The notes under the pieces were generated by a model. It saw only the letters and a program-made list of their open reading frames with translations. It had not been told where the DNA came from and ran no database searches. DNA of 64,000 bases from Paenibacillus sp. HW567 (GTDB lineage: Bacteria; Bacillota; Bacilli; Paenibacillales; Paenibacillaceae), in assembly GCF_000374185.1 (NCBI RefSeq), contig NZ_KB910518.1, positions 4,946,530 through 5,010,529 of the forward strand. Direction: 5' to 3'. Positions within the stretch are counted from its first letter, which is position 1. Each line of letters begins with the position of its first letter. The position numbers and the translations under genes are program-made. Below are positions 35,359 to 44,256 of the stretch, piece after piece.

Positions 35359-36695
35359 CGTATCACTTCTTTTTGTGGGGAATCGGTGGACTGTGAAGAA
35401 CGATACAGGCAGTTCAGGTACCAACAGAACGGAATGATGGATTGGACCGTCGACAGCGTGTTATCGGAAAAAGAATAAATCAGAAACGCTGCTAGAAAGA
35501 GCAGGTAATAAGGTCTGACCGGCGGTGCCAAAGCTCTGTACACCAGCAGAAATACGGCAAGTAGAGAAATCAGCAGCAGTATGGCCCCGATATACCCGCC
35601 ATCATAGTAGAAGCGGATATACTCATTATGCGGAACTACAAAACCTTTATAGAGCGTCCCGTCATTCGCCACCGTAACAGCTCCAAGTCCTCTGCCCGAC
35701 CACGGAGAATCCGCCGCCTTGTTCAGGAAATACGTCCAGGCTTCCGCCCGGCCCGACAGGTCAACGCCCGTCTCCGTCGAGCGTTCGAAGGAACGCTTCT
35801 TGATGTTATCGAGCTGCAGATACACGGCTGAGAAGATCAGGATCACCGAGCACAGGAGCGGAATCAGATACTTCGTTCTGCCTTTCAAGTACTGCCGCGA
35901 AATATCGTAAAAATAATAAAGGACCATCAAGATCAGTGCGAGTACCGGTCCCCGTGTCCCTGTTCCAATGAGAATCAGGAAATTCAGTGCCAGCATGATG
36001 TAGAAAAAGCGGATATGCTGCGGACTTCGCTTAATCTCGATAAAAGCAATCCCTACGCCCATAAAGGCCAGCATTGCCAGATGCGCCGGAATATTCGCTC
36101 CCTGAATCCGCACCGCTCCCGTGAACTCGACATCCAGAAAATTGTGCAGATGCACCACCTGCAGCATAATTCCGGCCAGCACACTCACCAGCGGAAGCAT
36201 AGTGATAATGCGGATTTGCCGCTCTGCCACTTCCTTCTTCCAGTTGATCAAGAGGAAAACAAAGGGCAGGGAGAGCCCGATAAAAGCTTTGACGGCAATA
36301 GATCCGCTCATCTCCGGCAGCCAGATGGAGAAGCCGAAGGTGATAAAGACCAGCGCCACCATTGCCCAAAGGGGCGGGCTGAGACGGAACTTCAATCCGT
36401 TCACCAGTATGCAGGGAACCAGCAGCATCAGGATGACCAGCTTGTAGAACGATAGAATTTCAATGCCGAACATGCTGCCGTCATACAGAAAGTTGATGGA
36501 AATCGCCGTCGTCAGCAGAACGAAATAGCTGATGAGCTCAGGACGCGAGATCGAGACCACCAGCAAAAGTATCAGAAGTACGGCAGCTACCGCTATCATC
36601 GGCTGGTAGATGACCGCCGTTCCCAGGAACAATGCGGACAAGAGGTAGAGCATTCCGTATGGTAATATTTTGGAGCCCCACGCAAAATTCGTCAT
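35355..36695 (-). CDS. O-antigen ligase family membrane protein (Wzy-like), second copy
   Basis: 446 aa with about 11-12 hydrophobic segments. The external loop has SGRAEAWTYFLNKAADSPWSGRGLGAVTVANDG and VVPHNEYIRFYYDGGYIGAILL, with the PHNEY/H signature of Wzy_C ligases. ATG at 36695 with weak GGTGAC upstream; the longer frame overlaps the GT2 gene. With two such proteins, one may polymerise and the other may transfer or act on a different intermediate. Confidence 0.85.
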   Translation of the reverse strand: MTNFAWGSKILPYGMLYLLSALFLGTAVIYQPMIAVAAVLLILLLVVSISRPELISYFVLLTTAISINFLYDGSMFGIEILSFYKLVILMLLVPCILVNGLKFRLSPPLWAMVALVFITFGFSIWLPEMSGSIAVKAFIGLSLPFVFLLINWKKEVAERQIRIITMLPLVSVLAGIMLQVVHLHNFLDVEFTGAVRIQGANIPAHLAMLAFMGVGIAFIEIKRSPQHIRFFYIMLALNFLILIGTGTRGPVLALILMVLYYFYDISRQYLKGRTKYLIPLLCSVILIFSAVYLQLDNIKKRSFERSTETGVDLSGRAEAWTYFLNKAADSPWSGRGLGAVTVANDGTLYKGFVVPHNEYIRFYYDGGYIGAILLLISLLAVFLLVYRALAPPVRPYYLLFLAAFLIYSFSDNTLSTVQSIIPFCWYLNCLYRSSQSTDSPQKEVIR

Positions 36696-36703
36696 TGTCA
36701 CCC

Positions 36704-37639
36704 TCACCCCGCTGCAGATTCCCTCTTCCGGTTCCAGATCATATGAAGAGTTCCGCGGATACTCTCCAGCCGGCATTTGTTCAAGAGCTTTCTTCCCTGG
36801 CTTCTGGAAAGGATGGAATCTGCCAGTATATACATGACTTTAGCCGCCGTCTTCCCCAGCAGGAGCAGATTACCCTTCACACCTTCGCTTTTCATGGCGT
36901 TGGATATGCCCTGGCTGTAATATCTTTTCATAATCCAATCTTCCGTCAGCCGGTTAGCGGGCACGAAATGATCGACAGCCATCTGCGGGTGATAGAGGAT
37001 TGAATGTCCTTCACTTTCCAATTGATTGAACAGCCAGGTCTCTTCACCGGAGAGAAGTGAATCGCCTTTTCTTCCCAGCTCCAGAGGAAACAGGCTGATG
37101 TCGAAGGCTACCTTGCGCATCGCCATGTTGGCGCCGCAGGGATGAAGCCGCTTCGGATATTCCTTGATCTTGTTGCCCAGATCCACAATCGTGTAAGGAA
37201 GCTCGAAGGGCTTAATCAGCCATTCCGGGCGTTTGCTTTCGAAGATCGGAGCAATTTTGCCGCCCATAGCCATAACCTCAGGTCTTTGTTCAAAGGTGCT
37301 TACAATTGTTGTAATCCAATTCCGGCAAGGAATCGCATCGTCATCGAGAAAAGCGATTAGCGGCGATTTGGAAGCCAGAATTCCTGAATTCCGGGCGGCC
37401 GATAATCCCTGTATCGGCTCCAGAAGGTAACGGATATCCATATCTGCGCCGTGATCGTCTATGAACCGCCTGATGGCAGCCGCCGTATCATCCTTGGAGC
37501 GGTTATCCACCACAATGACTTCGGCCTGATCCAGATTCTCCAGCGGCAACAGCGACTGCAGTGTCTTAACCAGCAAGGCTGATCTGTTGTAGGTGCAGAT
37601 GATTATGGAAATCTTAGGAACGTCCCCGTATACAAGCAT
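36704..37639 (-). CDS. Glycosyltransferase family 2
   Basis: 311-aa GT-A fold enzyme. KISIIICTYNRSALL, VIVVDNRSKDDT, GLSAARNSGI and the metal motif FLDDDAIP (DDD) are all in place; GEETWLFNQLESEG is the catalytic base region (ED/EE motif). A C-terminal hydrophobic stretch is weak. It follows the priming sugar transferase by about 26 bp and is probably the transferase adding an early sugar of the repeat unit. Confidence 0.9.
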   Translation of the reverse strand: MLVYGDVPKISIIICTYNRSALLVKTLQSLLPLENLDQAEVIVVDNRSKDDTAAAIRRFIDDHGADMDIRYLLEPIQGLSAARNSGILASKSPLIAFLDDDAIPCRNWITTIVSTFEQRPEVMAMGGKIAPIFESKRPEWLIKPFELPYTIVDLGNKIKEYPKRLHPCGANMAMRKVAFDISLFPLELGRKGDSLLSGEETWLFNQLESEGHSILYHPQMAVDHFVPANRLTEDWIMKRYYSQGISNAMKSEGVKGNLLLLGKTAAKVMYILADSILSRSQGRKLLNKCRLESIRGTLHMIWNRKRESAAG

Positions 37640-37665
37640 CGGCTTTCACCCAATTTCCATTTTTA

Positions 37666-38358
37666 TTAATATGCATCTTTGGACCCGAGCAGCATCAGTC
37701 CGGTTTTGGCAATAATTTTGAGATCCAGCATCGTGCTCCGGATATGAATATACGTCAGATCAAGCTGCACCATTTCGTCAAAGCCGACGCTGTTTCTGGC
37801 ATTGACCTGCCAGTAGCCGGTGCAGCCCGGAGTAACCATAAGCCGCTGCTTGTCATATTCCGTATACTGCGCCACCTCTTCCACCAGCGGAGGACGGGGA
37901 CCGACCAGACTCATATGACCCACCAGCACATTCCAGAGCTGAGGCAGCTCATCAATACTCGTCTTGCGCAGGAATCTTCCGATACGTGTGATGCGCGGAT
38001 CATTCTTGATCTTGAACATCGCACCGCTGACCTCGTTGTAGGCCATCAGATTCGCTTTCAGCTCCTCGGCATTGGAGACCATGGATCTGAATTTATACAT
38101 TGGAAACAGCTTCTCACCCTTGCCAACCCGGTTCTGGCGGAAGAACACCTTTCCCTTCGGGTCTTCCAGCTTAATCAGGATGGCAACCACTGCGAACAGC
38201 GGCAGCAGCACGAGAAGGCCAAGAGCGGAGAAAAAAATGTCGATAATCCGCTTCATCACCAGATAGGAATCCATTTCTTTGCTTCCTTCATTGGCATGTA
38301 GCATGTAAAGTTTCGGCAGGACGGCCTCATAGTCTTCCGGCAGTTTTTGCATGCTCAT
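37666..38358 (-). CDS. Priming sugar-phosphate transferase (undecaprenyl-phosphate)
   Basis: 230-aa membrane enzyme of the bacterial sugar transferase family that starts repeat-unit assembly by moving a sugar-phosphate onto undecaprenyl phosphate. One hydrophobic hairpin (about 40-62) follows MKRIIDIFFSALGLL; then KVFFRQNRVGKGEKLFPMYKFRSM, FLRKTSIDELPQLWNVLVG and SLVGPRPPLVEEV are the family core. It lacks the extra N-terminal membrane domain of WbaP/CpsE, so it is the short EpsL/PglC-like form. AGGAGG is 11 nt from the ATG. Confidence 0.93.
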   Translation of the reverse strand: MSMQKLPEDYEAVLPKLYMLHANEGSKEMDSYLVMKRIIDIFFSALGLLVLLPLFAVVAILIKLEDPKGKVFFRQNRVGKGEKLFPMYKFRSMVSNAEELKANLMAYNEVSGAMFKIKNDPRITRIGRFLRKTSIDELPQLWNVLVGHMSLVGPRPPLVEEVAQYTEYDKQRLMVTPGCTGYWQVNARNSVGFDEMVQLDLTYIHIRSTMLDLKIIAKTGLMLLGSKDAY

Positions 38359-38446
38359 TTCTTCTCATTCCTCCTAAAAGTTTTGTGAGCATAAGCTTCC
38401 ATGAATCACATCGAGCAAAACTTGCTTCGAAAGCATACGCCAAGTC

Positions 38447-39334
38447 TTAGCTATTCAGAGTTAGTCCCTCTTTGCTGAGCCAGTCCGCCATTGCGTCCAT
38501 TACCTGGTACTTAAGATCCTCGCTTTGCAGCGCAAATTCCAGTGTGGTCAAAATATAGCCAAGGCGCTCGCCGACATCATATCTCGTCCCGTCGAAGTTA
38601 TAAGCGTATACCCGCTCGCTTTGGTTCAGCTTCTGGATCGCATCGGTAAGCTGAATCTCGCCGCCTGCGCCTTTTTCCTGAAGATCCAGGTACTTGAAAA
38701 TCTTCGGAGTGAACACGTACCGTCCCATAATCGCCAGGTTCGAAGGAGCGGTTCCGAGCGGAGGTTTCTCGACAAAATTATTGACCCGGTAGAGCCGTCC
38801 GTCCTGCAGGTCCGGTTCGATAATGCCGTAGCGGTTCGTGAATTCATCGGGAATTTCCTGTACACCGATTACTGAATTCTGCGTATCCTCGTACTGGTCA
38901 ATCAACTGCTTCAGGCATGGAACCTTGCCGGTTACGATGTCGTCACCGAGCATAACGCCGAAGGGCTCGTCTCCGATAAAACGTCTTGCGCACCATACCG
39001 CATGGCCGAGGCCTTTGGGTTCTTTTTGCCGGATGTAGTGAATCTCCACCTTGGAGGAACGCTGAACCTCCTTCAGCAGCTCCAGCTTGCCGTCCTCCAG
39101 CAGTCTGGATTCCAGCTCAAAAGCATTGTCAAAATGATCTTCAATCGCCCGCTTGCCTTTACCTGTAACGATGATAATGTCTTCAATACCGGAAGCGATC
39201 GCTTCCTCCACGATGTATTGGATGGTCGGTTTGTTGATGATCGGCAGCATTTCCTTAGGCATTGCTTTCGTCGCGGGAAGGAAGCGCGTTCCTAGTCCAG
39301 CAGCAGGGATAATAACCTTTTTTACCTTTTTCAT
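38447..39334 (-). CDS. galU: UTP-glucose-1-phosphate uridylyltransferase
   Basis: 295-aa cytosolic enzyme making UDP-glucose. The N-terminus KKVIIPAAGLGTRFLPATKAMPKEMLPI is the GalU/GtaB signature; GLGHAVWCARRFIGDEPFGVMLGDD, NNFVEKPP and YDVGERLGYI follow. The length matches GtaB. Its product feeds the ugd dehydrogenase in the same cluster and the glucosyltransferases. Confidence 0.95.
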   Translation of the reverse strand: MKKVKKVIIPAAGLGTRFLPATKAMPKEMLPIINKPTIQYIVEEAIASGIEDIIIVTGKGKRAIEDHFDNAFELESRLLEDGKLELLKEVQRSSKVEIHYIRQKEPKGLGHAVWCARRFIGDEPFGVMLGDDIVTGKVPCLKQLIDQYEDTQNSVIGVQEIPDEFTNRYGIIEPDLQDGRLYRVNNFVEKPPLGTAPSNLAIMGRYVFTPKIFKYLDLQEKGAGGEIQLTDAIQKLNQSERVYAYNFDGTRYDVGERLGYILTTLEFALQSEDLKYQVMDAMADWLSKEGLTLNS

Positions 39335-39415
39335 GGCACTTACCTCCTAAAAAAGTTTTGTAAGATTATGTGCTCCGCTCGAATCTCTTCGTACAAAACT
39401 TGCTTTTCGGAAGCA

Positions 39416-40057
39416 CTATTTGGTCTGATTCATGGCAATGCCCAGAATCTTTACACCCGTTTGCTCCATTAGCCCTTTCAGCTTCTTCAGTGATTCGCGT
39501 TTCGTTTTTCCGTGTCTCGCAACGATGATCAGACCGTCGGACAGCGGAGCCAGAATGCGCGCATCGCTATATTCTAACGCTTGGGGCGAATCCAGAAGAA
39601 TCAAGTCAAAGCTGGCTTTCAGCTCTTCCAGGAGAGCCGCCATTTTGTCGCTGCCCAGCAGATCCGGCGGACTGACATTGGTAATGCCGGCCGGGATTAC
39701 GGCAAGATTCGCTAAGTTTCCGTAAACGGCGATATCCTTGGCCTCTTCGATGCCGCCAAGATATGCGGCGAGACCATAGCTTCCCTCTACCTCGAACACG
39801 GTGTGCAGCGCCGGATCTCTCAGATTGCAGTCCACAACGGCTACCTTCTTGCCATCCTGAACAAAGGAAACCGCAAGATTAGACAAAATCGTTGTTTTAC
39901 CTTCTCCGCCTTCCGATGAAGTGAAGAGCAGCACCTGCCCCCCGCTTCCCTTCAGCAGTCCGAGCTGCCGGATGTAGGTACGCAGTGAGCGGAAGGATTC
40001 AGAGATATGCGAGGAAGGGTTCAGGTCTGCGATCAGACTTTTATTCAGCCGTAACAT
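39416..40057 (-). CDS. CpsD/CapB-type tyrosine kinase of EPS assembly
   Basis: 213-aa cytosolic BY-kinase-like ATPase. Walker A is SSEGGEGKTT; the Walker A' segment reads AVVDCNLRDP, where the usual second Asp (DxD) is Asn; Walker B LILLDSP is present. The C-terminus (ILGIAMNQTK) has no tyrosine cluster, so autophosphorylation of a tail is not expected. It overlaps the Wzz-like gene by 17 bp, the usual CapA-CapB pairing, in which the membrane partner activates the kinase and sets chain length. Confidence 0.87.
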   Translation of the reverse strand: MLRLNKSLIADLNPSSHISESFRSLRTYIRQLGLLKGSGGQVLLFTSSEGGEGKTTILSNLAVSFVQDGKKVAVVDCNLRDPALHTVFEVEGSYGLAAYLGGIEEAKDIAVYGNLANLAVIPAGITNVSPPDLLGSDKMAALLEELKASFDLILLDSPQALEYSDARILAPLSDGLIIVARHGKTKRESLKKLKGLMEQTGVKILGIAMNQTK

Positions 40058-40781
40058 AAGTGCCCTCCCCTACTCTTGCTTTCGCATTTGCCGCCTTGCC
40101 CAGATCACGCTTGCGGATCGAAGGAATGCTGGCAATAACAGGCAGCCCCAGATCGAATTCCGCTTCCTTCTCGGACCGAAGTGTCCCGTTAAGGGTTTCC
40201 AGCAGCAGGATGATTCCCACAGCCGCCATAAGCGATACTACAAAGCTGATGATGATGTTCATCGTGGAGCCGCCGTTTACCGGCTGAGGAACATCGGCAG
40301 GATCAGCCGGTGTCAGGAACGTTACATTGTCCAGATTCATCAGCGCCGGGAGACTGCGGATGAACGTCTGCGAAACCGCGTTTACTATAGTTGCCGCTTT
40401 CGTGTAGTTCTCGTCCTGTACGCTCAGGTTGATGACCTGGCTTTTATCCGAAGACTTGATTTGCAGCTTGGCTGCCAGTTGCTGCTCCGACAGTTTGAAC
40501 TCCGGATGCTCTGCTACCACGCTTTTCATAATCGTTGGGGACTTCATGATTTCCTTGTAGCTCTCGATGAGGTTGAGACTGAAGTTCAGATTATTCAGGT
40601 TATTGCTCTCGGGGACATTTGCGGCGTTGTTGACGAGCAGTTGTCCGGAGGCTGAGTAGACAGGTACGACGAAGTTTTTGCTGACGTAGAAGGTGGTCGC
40701 ACAGGAGATTAATACAAACACCGTGATTAGCCATAACCGCTTCTTAATCAGGTTAATGTAGTCCAAAATCGTCTTTTCCAC
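40041..40781 (-). CDS. Wzz/CapA-type chain-length determinant
   Basis: 246-aa membrane protein with two transmembrane helices (about 17-36 and 173-193) flanking an external, helix-rich domain, and a Pro-rich stretch PADPADVPQPVNGG before the second helix, as in polysaccharide co-polymerases. The C-terminal cytosolic tail would contact the kinase. It is the first gene of the EPS operon. GGAGGGT is about 7 nt before the ATG. Confidence 0.92.
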   Translation of the reverse strand: MEKTILDYINLIKKRLWLITVFVLISCATTFYVSKNFVVPVYSASGQLLVNNAANVPESNNLNNLNFSLNLIESYKEIMKSPTIMKSVVAEHPEFKLSEQQLAAKLQIKSSDKSQVINLSVQDENYTKAATIVNAVSQTFIRSLPALMNLDNVTFLTPADPADVPQPVNGGSTMNIIISFVVSLMAAVGIILLLETLNGTLRSEKEAEFDLGLPVIASIPSIRKRDLGKAANAKARVGEGTYVTAE

Positions 40782-40848
40782 AGTAACCCTCCTTCCGCAT
40801 TAATTACATTCTGAAAGCAATCATGAAAATTTCAGATATCTTGCTTTT

Positions 40849-40857
40849 ATTCTAGCA
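40849..40857 (-). promoter_or_regulatory. Candidate extended -10 of the EPS operon
   Basis: Minus-strand TGCTAGAAT (TGn plus TAGAAT) about 68 bp before the Wzz-like start. The -35 position at 17 bp spacing is poor (ATGTGG), so activation may be required. The mod promoter carries the same TGCTAGAAT. Confidence 0.4.
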
Positions 40858-40941
40858 ATCCGAGGGATTTCCCACATGGGTCATACCATCACTTTAATCT
40901 TCACTTTCGAGTGAGGCGTTTTGGTTCATACGAGGGGGGCG

Positions 40942-40961
40942 ATGGTATACTTTAGTACCAT
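40942..40961 (+). promoter_or_regulatory. Palindrome with consensus-like -10, facing the repeat array
   Basis: ATGGTA (40942-40947) pairs with TACCAT (40956-40961); a TATACT box lies at 40946-40951 on the plus strand. It is a possible operator and promoter for a transcript running into the array at 41101. The -35 (TGGTTC, 18 bp away) is weak. Confidence 0.35.
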
Positions 40962-41100
40962 ATGACTGTAATTTTCTAGGGAACCGTGTCACCAAAAGCT
41001 ACGTCTGGTGTCATTTCAACGCGCATTTCTTGTTCAGATAATGTTCAGATGGCTCTGCTAGTCTGATCTCAGCCCACGGTTTTGGCGATTCTGGGCAATG

Positions 41101-41862
41101 TAAAACCCGCCGCCCGTGACGTAACAACGGTACTTCTGCCGTTCTTTCCGGCCAACCCGCCGCCTGCAGCCCTAACAACGGCATTTCTGCCGTTGTTTCC
41201 GGCCAATCTGCTGCCTGCGGCCCTAACAACGGCATTTCTGCCGTTGTTTCCGGGCAACCCGCCGCCTGCGGCCCTAACAACGGCATTTCTGCCGTTGTTT
41301 CCGGGCAAACCAGCCGCTACGGCTCCAGCAACGGCATTTCTGCCGTTCTTTCCAGCCAACCCGCCGCCTGCGGCCCTAACAACGGCACTTCTGCCGTTCT
41401 TTCCGGCCAACCCGCCGCCTGCAGCCCTAACAACGGCATTTCTGCCGTTCTTTCCGGCCAATCTGCTGCCTGCGGCCCTAAGAACGGCATTTCTGCCGTT
41501 GTTCCCGGCCAACCCGCCGCCCGCGGCTCTAACAACGGCATTTCTGCCGTTGTTCCCGGCCAATCTGCTGCCTGCGGCCGTAACAACGGCACTTCTGCCG
41601 TTGTTCCCGGCCAATCTGCTGCCTGCGGCCCTAAGAACGGCATTTCTGCCGTTGTTCCCGGCCAACCCGCCGCCTGCGGCCCTAACAACGGCATTTCTGC
41701 CGTTGTTCCCGGCCAATCTGCTGCCTGCGGCCCTAACAACGGCATTTCTGCCGTTGTTCCCGGCCAATCTGCTGCCTGCGGCTCTAACAACGGCATTTCT
41801 GCCGTTGTTCCCGGCCAACCCGCCGCCTGCGGCCCTAACAACGGCATTTCTGCCGTTGTTCC
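41101..41862. repeat. Tandem array of 51-bp hairpin units (about 15 copies)
   Basis: Fifteen head-to-tail units, each holding the inverted repeat AACGGCA-TTTC-TGCCGTT (extended to 10-bp arms, AAC.../...GTT, in most units). The spacer alternates between CCAACCCGCCGCCTGCGGC and CCAATCTGCTGCCTGCGGC, itself able to fold (GCCGC/GCGGC). Unit differences are point changes only; all units appear to be the same length, so several frames stay open on both strands. No ribosome site precedes any of these frames. Confidence 0.9.
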
Positions 41863-41871
41863 CGAAACACA

Positions 41872-41900
41872 CAAAAAAACACGGACAGCCATGTCCGTGC
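41872..41900 (-). terminator. Terminator of the two-component operon
   Basis: CACGGAC (41880-41886) pairs with GTCCGTG (41893-41899); on the minus strand the stem runs into seven Ts. It ends the response-regulator transcript and insulates it from the repeat array. Confidence 0.85.
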
Positions 41901-41937
41901 TCCGTGTTTCCTAATCCTATATTTTTTTTATAAATTA

Positions 41938-42573
41938 TTAGTCAAATGACATTTCATACTTGGTAAGTCCGACTGCATTGGCATAGAGTGCCGCCTGTGT
42001 CCGGTCTGCGACCTGAAGCTTCGCCAGGATCTGGCTGACATGCTTCTTCACAGTAAATTCGCTGATGAACAGGCGTGAGGCGATCTCCCGGTTGCATGCC
42101 CCCTGCCCAAGCTCAATCAGCACTTCCTTCTCCTTCGGAGTCAGTTCGTCGGTAGGACTGTTGCCACTCATCCGCATCTTATCTTCCATCAGCCCGGGAT
42201 CATAATACTTTCTGCCCTTATGTACCAGTTGAATGGCAAACAGCAGCTCCTCCGGCAATGCTTCCTTCAGTACATATCCATCAACCAGCACTTCCTCAGC
42301 CTTCAGGAAATCCTCTCTGCTCGCCGAGGAGGTCAACAGGATAAACTTGCTTATCAGCCCGCGCGAACGCGCTGCCTTGATGACATCCAGCCCTGATTCA
42401 TCAGCCAGCTTGAGATCAATCAGCACCAGATCAGGCTGCGTCTCCTCAATGACCAGAAGCGCTTCTTGACCATTCGTTGCTTCACCGGCAAACTGCAGAT
42501 TGGCCTGCATGGAAATGACCGCCGCAAGCCCTCTTCTCACCAATGGGTGATCATCAACAATGACGATTTTCAC
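41938..42573 (-). CDS. NarL/LuxR-type response regulator
   Basis: 211-aa cytosolic regulator. The receiver domain (1-120) has the acidic pair DD (IVDDHPLVRRG), the phospho-acceptor Asp in PDLVLIDLKLADESG (about 53), a Ser/Thr in ILLTSSAS and a Lys in VLKEA. The C-terminal LuxR helix-turn-helix (LTPKEKEVLIELGQGACNREIASRLFISEFTVKKHVSQIL) is complete. It follows the kinase gene by 24 bp and is its partner. Targets are unknown; the EPS operon is adjacent, but the array and a terminator lie between. Confidence 0.93.
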   Translation of the reverse strand: MKIVIVDDHPLVRRGLAAVISMQANLQFAGEATNGQEALLVIEETQPDLVLIDLKLADESGLDVIKAARSRGLISKFILLTSSASREDFLKAEEVLVDGYVLKEALPEELLFAIQLVHKGRKYYDPGLMEDKMRMSGNSPTDELTPKEKEVLIELGQGACNREIASRLFISEFTVKKHVSQILAKLQVADRTQAALYANAVGLTKYEMSFD

Positions 42574-42597
42574 TAGATCGACCTCCTTGCCTAAAGT

Positions 42598-44244
42598 TTA
42601 TGCATTTTTTAATTCAGTTACGCCGACAGGTATCGTAATTAAAATTCTTGTGCCTGAATGCTCACTGCTGGACAACTGAAAGTCTCCGCCTAAAGACTGC
42701 GCCAAATATTGCATATTCTTCATACCTAATCCTCCGGTGTTATCCTCGGATTCGGTCCAGAGCAGATCAGTATCGAACCCGACACCATCGTCGATGATCG
42801 AAAGTCTGATCCATTTCGGCTTGAGTGACAGCTCGACATCCACCCGGCTGGCCGCGCCATGACGTATGGCATTGCCTGTCGCTTCCGAGATAATCCGGAA
42901 GAGCGCCTTATGGTAAGGGTAAGGGAGACTGAAATCGTCCCCCGTTATTTTCAGCTCAATTTCCACATCATTCAGCCTGGACAAGCTTTTCAAATGCGAC
43001 CGGACCATGCCCAGCCAGGTGGGCCCGCCGCTTTTTTTGGAGCTTAGGCTGTAGATGGTAATCCGCAGCTCCTTGGCAACCTTGGTGGCCGAGTCATGAA
43101 TCAGCTCAATTTGCTCCTCCAGCTCGGGTTCGGACATCTTCCGCCACGTCTGCTTCAGCGAATGGGTCGCATATACAATCCCGAACAGGCTTTGGGATAC
43201 ACTGTCATGCATTTCATCGGCGATCCGGTTCTGCTCGTTGGTGATGATCAGCCGGTTCTCAATAACGCCCAGCTCATGGCGCTCAAGAATGATCGCACTC
43301 AGCTCTGAAAGGAACATCAACTGCTGAATATACCATCTGCGGCCCTCCAGCCCTTCCGTGGCTTCCAGCTTTACGCCGATCATGCCGACAAAACGCGTGC
43401 TCATCCTTACAGGCATAAGCAGAAAATCTCCAAGTCCGGGCAGGCTTTTGAATACCGGCTCACGCTGCAGTCTCCACTCGTGCTCGTGCTTCTCCAGCTC
43501 CCCGAAAATAAAACGTTCTTCCTCGTGCTGCCAGCCGGTCTGCCGGCTCTGCGGAGCAGGCTCGCCGCTCTTCTTGGCGAACCAGAACAGCGCTTTGTCC
43601 AGCTTCGTCAGCTTCACCACATAATCCGTGATCACCTGACCGATGTTCATGAAATCATGCTGGCTTGAGGTTTCCACGATATGATACAGCGATTTAATAT
43701 GCTCCATGGTTTCGTTCGTCCGTGCGTTTGCTGCCTCCCTCTGCCGCTTAATCCGGTTAACCATTTGCATAATTATAACCGTAAGTACCAGGGCTAGAAA
43801 CAGGTTGCCGTTCTCAAGTACAACTTCCGAGAAGGTTCTGCCGGCAGAATTCAAGAAAAGATAGCAGCTAACAGCCACTATAGCGATATAACTCAGGAGT
43901 AGAGTCCAGCCAAAATAAAATGACAATGATCCTGCCGCAATCAGCACAGGATTAAGCACATACATTTTGAATGAGCTGTCATACCCTCCAGTAAATAACA
44001 TCAATGCAATGATCCCAGCCATTTCTATGCTTACAGCAAGCATGAGATAACGCGGCCATTTACGCAGCCTCCGGTACACGATTGTAAATACTTGGGCGAA
44101 TAAGAAAAGTGCCATGATTAATAGGGATTTATAGCTGACGGAAGGCCCCGTGTGATCCATGAGGTACATGAGTGATGTGAGGGACAAAGAAAAAATTCTG
44201 TAAAAAGAAATCATTCTGTCTTCCGCGGTTGACTTAATTTTCAT
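42598..44244 (-). CDS. Sensor histidine kinase (NarX/HisKA_3 type) with membrane and GAF-like domains
   Basis: 548-aa inner-membrane kinase. Five or six hydrophobic segments (about 20-165) lead to a short coiled coil and a GAF-like domain (about 195-325), then the HisKA_3 dimerisation box (RIADEMHDSVSQSLFGI, phospho-His near 345) and the ATP-binding domain with N-box EATGNAIRHG, G1 DDGVGFD and G2 GGLGMKNM. The ATG at 44244 follows GGTGG; a TTG 12 nt upstream is open in frame but has no ribosome site. The membrane part lacks an extended external sensor, so it may sense the membrane itself or an internal ligand. Confidence 0.92.
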   Translation of the reverse strand: MKIKSTAEDRMISFYRIFSLSLTSLMYLMDHTGPSVSYKSLLIMALFLFAQVFTIVYRRLRKWPRYLMLAVSIEMAGIIALMLFTGGYDSSFKMYVLNPVLIAAGSLSFYFGWTLLLSYIAIVAVSCYLFLNSAGRTFSEVVLENGNLFLALVLTVIIMQMVNRIKRQREAANARTNETMEHIKSLYHIVETSSQHDFMNIGQVITDYVVKLTKLDKALFWFAKKSGEPAPQSRQTGWQHEEERFIFGELEKHEHEWRLQREPVFKSLPGLGDFLLMPVRMSTRFVGMIGVKLEATEGLEGRRWYIQQLMFLSELSAIILERHELGVIENRLIITNEQNRIADEMHDSVSQSLFGIVYATHSLKQTWRKMSEPELEEQIELIHDSATKVAKELRITIYSLSSKKSGGPTWLGMVRSHLKSLSRLNDVEIELKITGDDFSLPYPYHKALFRIISEATGNAIRHGAASRVDVELSLKPKWIRLSIIDDGVGFDTDLLWTESEDNTGGLGMKNMQYLAQSLGGDFQLSSSEHSGTRILITIPVGVTELKNA

Positions 44245-44256
44245 CCCACCACCCAA

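Larger units (their letters stand above)
40782..41100. other. EPS operon promoter region
   Basis: About 320 bp without a gene. It has a candidate minus-strand extended -10, a candidate plus-strand -10 inside a palindrome, and an inverted repeat GTCACCA/TGGTGTC around 40988-41013. The two promoters point to the EPS operon and to the repeat array respectively. Confidence 0.5.

Noticed and set aside
41101..41862. CRISPR array
   Set aside because: The spacers are not unique; they fall into two near-identical types, and no cas genes are nearby.
41011..41933. Long repetitive open frames on both strands within the 51-bp array
   Set aside because: They are open only because the unit length is a multiple of three. 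No ribosome site, no domain and no signal peptide.
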